From Verrucomicrobia bacterium SCGC AAA164-M04 (GTDB lineage Bacteria; Verrucomicrobiota; Verrucomicrobiae; Verrucomicrobiales; Akkermansiaceae), in the NCBI GenBank assembly GCA_000383735.1, contig KB912172.1, forward strand, positions 1 to 8,605: DNA of 8,605 nt, given 5' to 3'. Under the pieces are notes generated by a model. It searched no databases and was not told where the DNA came from. It worked only from the letters and a program-made list of their open reading frames with translations. The translations under genes and the position numbers were made by a program. Below, one piece after another: positions 6,584 through 8,605 of the stretch. Each line of letters starts with the position of its first letter. Position 1 is the stretch's first letter.

Positions 6584-8605
6584 CTACTGATCCCGGTAGG
6601 GCCTCCCTTGTTTATAAAGGTCGAGACGACTTTTCATCCCAAGAATTTTTGCCGGATTCGCCGATGGGCCAATGAGCCCGACCGCCTTTTGAGCAGTTGA
6701 AACTGCATCCGAAAACCGCCCCGCTTCAGCATAAGCCGTCGCCAAGGTGTCTAAACCGACCGGAGATTGATGCTGACTGAGTGCACAAAGACGCTCGGCA
6801 AATTTAACGGCCTCGATCCCATTCCTGATTTTAGGATCAGGGTGCGTTGCTAGTATCCACGCCAGATTATTTAAAGCCTTGGGCAATTCGGGAACCAACC
6901 TAATAGCAGATCGGTAAGAATCCACGGCCTTGCTTTCCTCCTCTAGTCCGAGCCAAACAGAGGCAATATCGACATGGGCGAGCGCGTTTTCAGGCTGAGC
7001 CTTGATGACGCGCTCCAATAAGGCGAGGGCGGAGGGGTATTTCTTTTGCGCGAGATAGGCCAAAGCCAATTTACGTTGTATTCCTGGATCCTCTGGTAAG
7101 GCCTTTACCAATACCCCATAATGCTCCTCGGCCTCGCCCCATTGTCCCAAGCGCCCAGATACTTGAGCCAGCAGAGATCGAATGCGTAAGTCATCAGGGC
7201 TGGCCGCCACTCCTTTTTGAAGAATCTCAGCAGCCCGGGTAAACGCCTTGTTTTCATTCAACAAAACAGCCGCAGTAAAATAGGCATCTCCAACTCTTAA
7301 CCGCTCCGCATCCGAAATCTCGGCACCCGCAAACTGGTCGGCATAGCGAATCAGATATCGTGCCGCGGGCCCGACCATGGAAATATCAATCAAACGCGAT
7401 GACACTGAAGTGGGGCTCAGCCCGGGCACCCCATCAAGCCACTGCCCTTCGAACGGCACCGCAGCCTCCCGCAATACGTCAAGTGGAGCCTTCAATAGTT
7501 TGACATCCGTCAACAATTGCTCAACCGACAGAGGTCCCCGGTAAATCACTGCCACTTTTCCAGACTGATCGACCAAAACACTCGTTGGGACTGGGAGCGG
7601 ACGCCAACGATCAAGGATCCCCCGTTGGAAAGCATCAAGAGTATTGAGCAGAACCCGATCCCCCTTTCCTATTTCGAATGGAAAGCCCATTTTAGCCAAG
7701 CGAGATTGGATTTCTTTTTCTCCAGAACCAGTACCAGTCTCATCCACATTCAATCCAATCACCCGAAGACCCGAAGCTTTGATCGCGTCTCTCCCATCGG
7801 TCCATTCAGCCAATTCGGACCAGCACGGCTGACACCAGCTGGCCCAAATATTCACAAGCAGCGGAGATGACTGCGGCCCCGCAATGGCGGCCACCTCACC
7901 CTTCCACGTTTTGTAATCCAACTTTGGAAGCGGAAGCCGAGAGGGCAAAACGATACGCGCCGTGTCGCCGGAGAAGGGAAGTTCAACCACCGTATCCAAA
8001 TCAACCCGCTCAGCGCCAGGAGGGGTAAAAGTCGTCAATTTCCCCGAGCCTTGGGTCAGCAAATAGTGTTGGTCCACCTTAACCCCCTTGATCACTTCCC
8101 GGCTCCCACCCGGCCACTGGATCACCAGCGATTCAATCTCATCTGCTTCCCCCAGGCCGAAATGGAGCCACTTCGAAGATTGCGACAAGAAGCCATTCCC
8201 CGCGTAGAGGGTCTTAATTAGCTTTTTCGCTGGCCCGCTTGAAGCACCTTTGGGCACGACCTGCACCCGCGCTCCAATCCCGTCAATGTTAGTGCTTTTG
8301 CCATTTCCGATTAAACGCAAAGAGAGATAATGATGATCTCCGCTGTTGTTATTTTTGAGAAAGCGAATTCTTGGAGCGGTTCGATTAGCGATCCAGAAAT
8401 CCAAATCACCGTCGAAGTCCCAGTCAAAGGTCGCCACCGCACGGGCATCATCAAAAAAACCAAATCCACTCGCCGCAGAGAGGTCGGCAAAGCGACTCCC
8501 GCCAAGATTAAGGAAAGCTGAATTACGCTCGTTGCCACTAAAACTGCGATCTTCGTGAAGGAGTCGGTTGAGCGTCTTCCAACCCTGCTTATATCCATCA
8601 AGACC
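6584..8605 (-). CDS. FG-GAP/ASPIC-UnbV protein fused to TlpA-like thioredoxin and TPR repeats (5' end missing)
   Basis: The frame stays open to the right edge, giving 673 visible codons. The GTG at 8437 is internal, because good family sequence (NSAFLNLGGSRFADLS..SG) lies upstream of it. Order, numbered from base 8605: the end of an FG-GAP/VCBS-like propeller with a calcium-type loop, DWDFDGDLDFWIANR, at about 60-75; an ASPIC/UnbV domain at about 85-186 (GIGARVQV, LHFGLGEADEIESLVIQWPGG); a TlpA/thioredoxin-like domain at about 221-374 with active-site W-C-Q-P-C (bases 7823-7837) and a cis-Pro candidate (PVPTS); and TPR repeats at about 430-665. The thioredoxin part suggests disulfide or redox work outside the cytoplasm; the TPRs suggest protein contacts. 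The substrate and partner are unknown. Similar ASPIC-TPR fusions are common in Planctomycetes and Verrucomicrobia. The signal peptide and first repeats lie beyond the window. Confidence 0.87.
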   Translation of the reverse strand, partial: GLDGYKQGWKTLNRLLHEDRSFSGNERNSAFLNLGGSRFADLSAASGFGFFDDARAVATFDWDFDGDLDFWIANRTAPRIRFLKNNNSGDHHYLSLRLIGNGKSTNIDGIGARVQVVPKGASSGPAKKLIKTLYAGNGFLSQSSKWLHFGLGEADEIESLVIQWPGGSREVIKGVKVDQHYLLTQGSGKLTTFTPPGAERVDLDTVVELPFSGDTARIVLPSRLPLPKLDYKTWKGEVAAIAGPQSSPLLVNIWASWCQPCWSELAEWTDGRDAIKASGLRVIGLNVDETGTGSGEKEIQSRLAKMGFPFEIGKGDRVLLNTLDAFQRGILDRWRPLPVPTSVLVDQSGKVAVIYRGPLSVEQLLTDVKLLKAPLDVLREAAVPFEGQWLDGVPGLSPTSVSSRLIDISMVGPAARYLIRYADQFAGAEISDAERLRVGDAYFTAAVLLNENKAFTRAAEILQKGVAASPDDLRIRSLLAQVSGRLGQWGEAEEHYGVLVKALPEDPGIQRKLALAYLAQKKYPSALALLERVIKAQPENALAHVDIASVWLGLEEESKAVDSYRSAIRLVPELPKALNNLAWILATHPDPKIRNGIEAVKFAERLCALSQHQSPVGLDTLATAYAEAGRFSDAVSTAQKAVGLIGPSANPAKILGMKSRLDLYKQGRPYRDQ

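Noticed and set aside
7517..7870. Plus-strand open frame of 117 aa within the ASPIC/thioredoxin/TPR gene
   Set aside because: It lies antisense to the intact thioredoxin domain, including its CQPC site, and shows no domain of its own.

Overview
The window looks like a piece of a Verrucomicrobiota (PVC-group) genome, probably marine and with moderate GC by eye. The support is the gene mix, not a marker gene: a PEP-CTERM exported protein, a Tat-exported Gfo/Idh/MocA oxidoreductase, a secreted type I sulfatase, a large Ig-like/LamG/calcium-repeat surface protein and an ASPIC/UnbV-thioredoxin-TPR protein. This set is typical of heterotrophs that degrade sulfated polysaccharides. No RNA gene, CRISPR array, transposase or integrase was seen.

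Layout. Bases 1-543 (+) are the C-terminal part of a Gfo/Idh/MocA oxidoreductase, followed by a strong terminator (560-592). Then come a complete sulfatase (614-2074, +) and a long secreted multidomain protein (from 2193, +). At about 4456/4457 the sequence folds back: the + gene is cut within its thrombospondin-type-3 calcium repeats and runs into the antisense of a minus-strand oxidoreductase gene (start at 5301). Upstream of that gene, also on the minus strand, are a PEP-CTERM LamG protein (5556-6383) with its terminator, and an ASPIC/UnbV-thioredoxin-TPR protein (6584 to beyond the right edge).

The main observation is that bases 1-95 and 4457-4551 are perfect inverted copies. Both are the same part of the oxidoreductase gene. 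Joining 5301->4457 (minus) to 96->543 (plus) gives one uninterrupted 430-codon oxidoreductase with every expected motif. So the two partial genes are two halves of one gene, and all five genes were probably co-directional: ASPIC-TPR, PEP-CTERM LamG, oxidoreductase, sulfatase, Ig/LamG/TSP3 protein. The window is either a chimeric (fold-back) assembly or a real inversion of about 4.4 kb with a duplicated 95-bp edge. Flipping the inner segment restores the oxidoreductase but leaves the large surface protein truncated, so an artefact or a one-off rearrangement is more likely than a regulated switch. Read mapping across 4456/4457 would decide.

Working together, the sulfatase and the oxidoreductase would desulfate polysaccharide and process its sugars, outside the cytoplasm. 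The two LamG-bearing proteins would act at the cell surface or in the matrix. The ASPIC/thioredoxin/TPR protein is of unknown role. Substrates cannot be read from this sequence.
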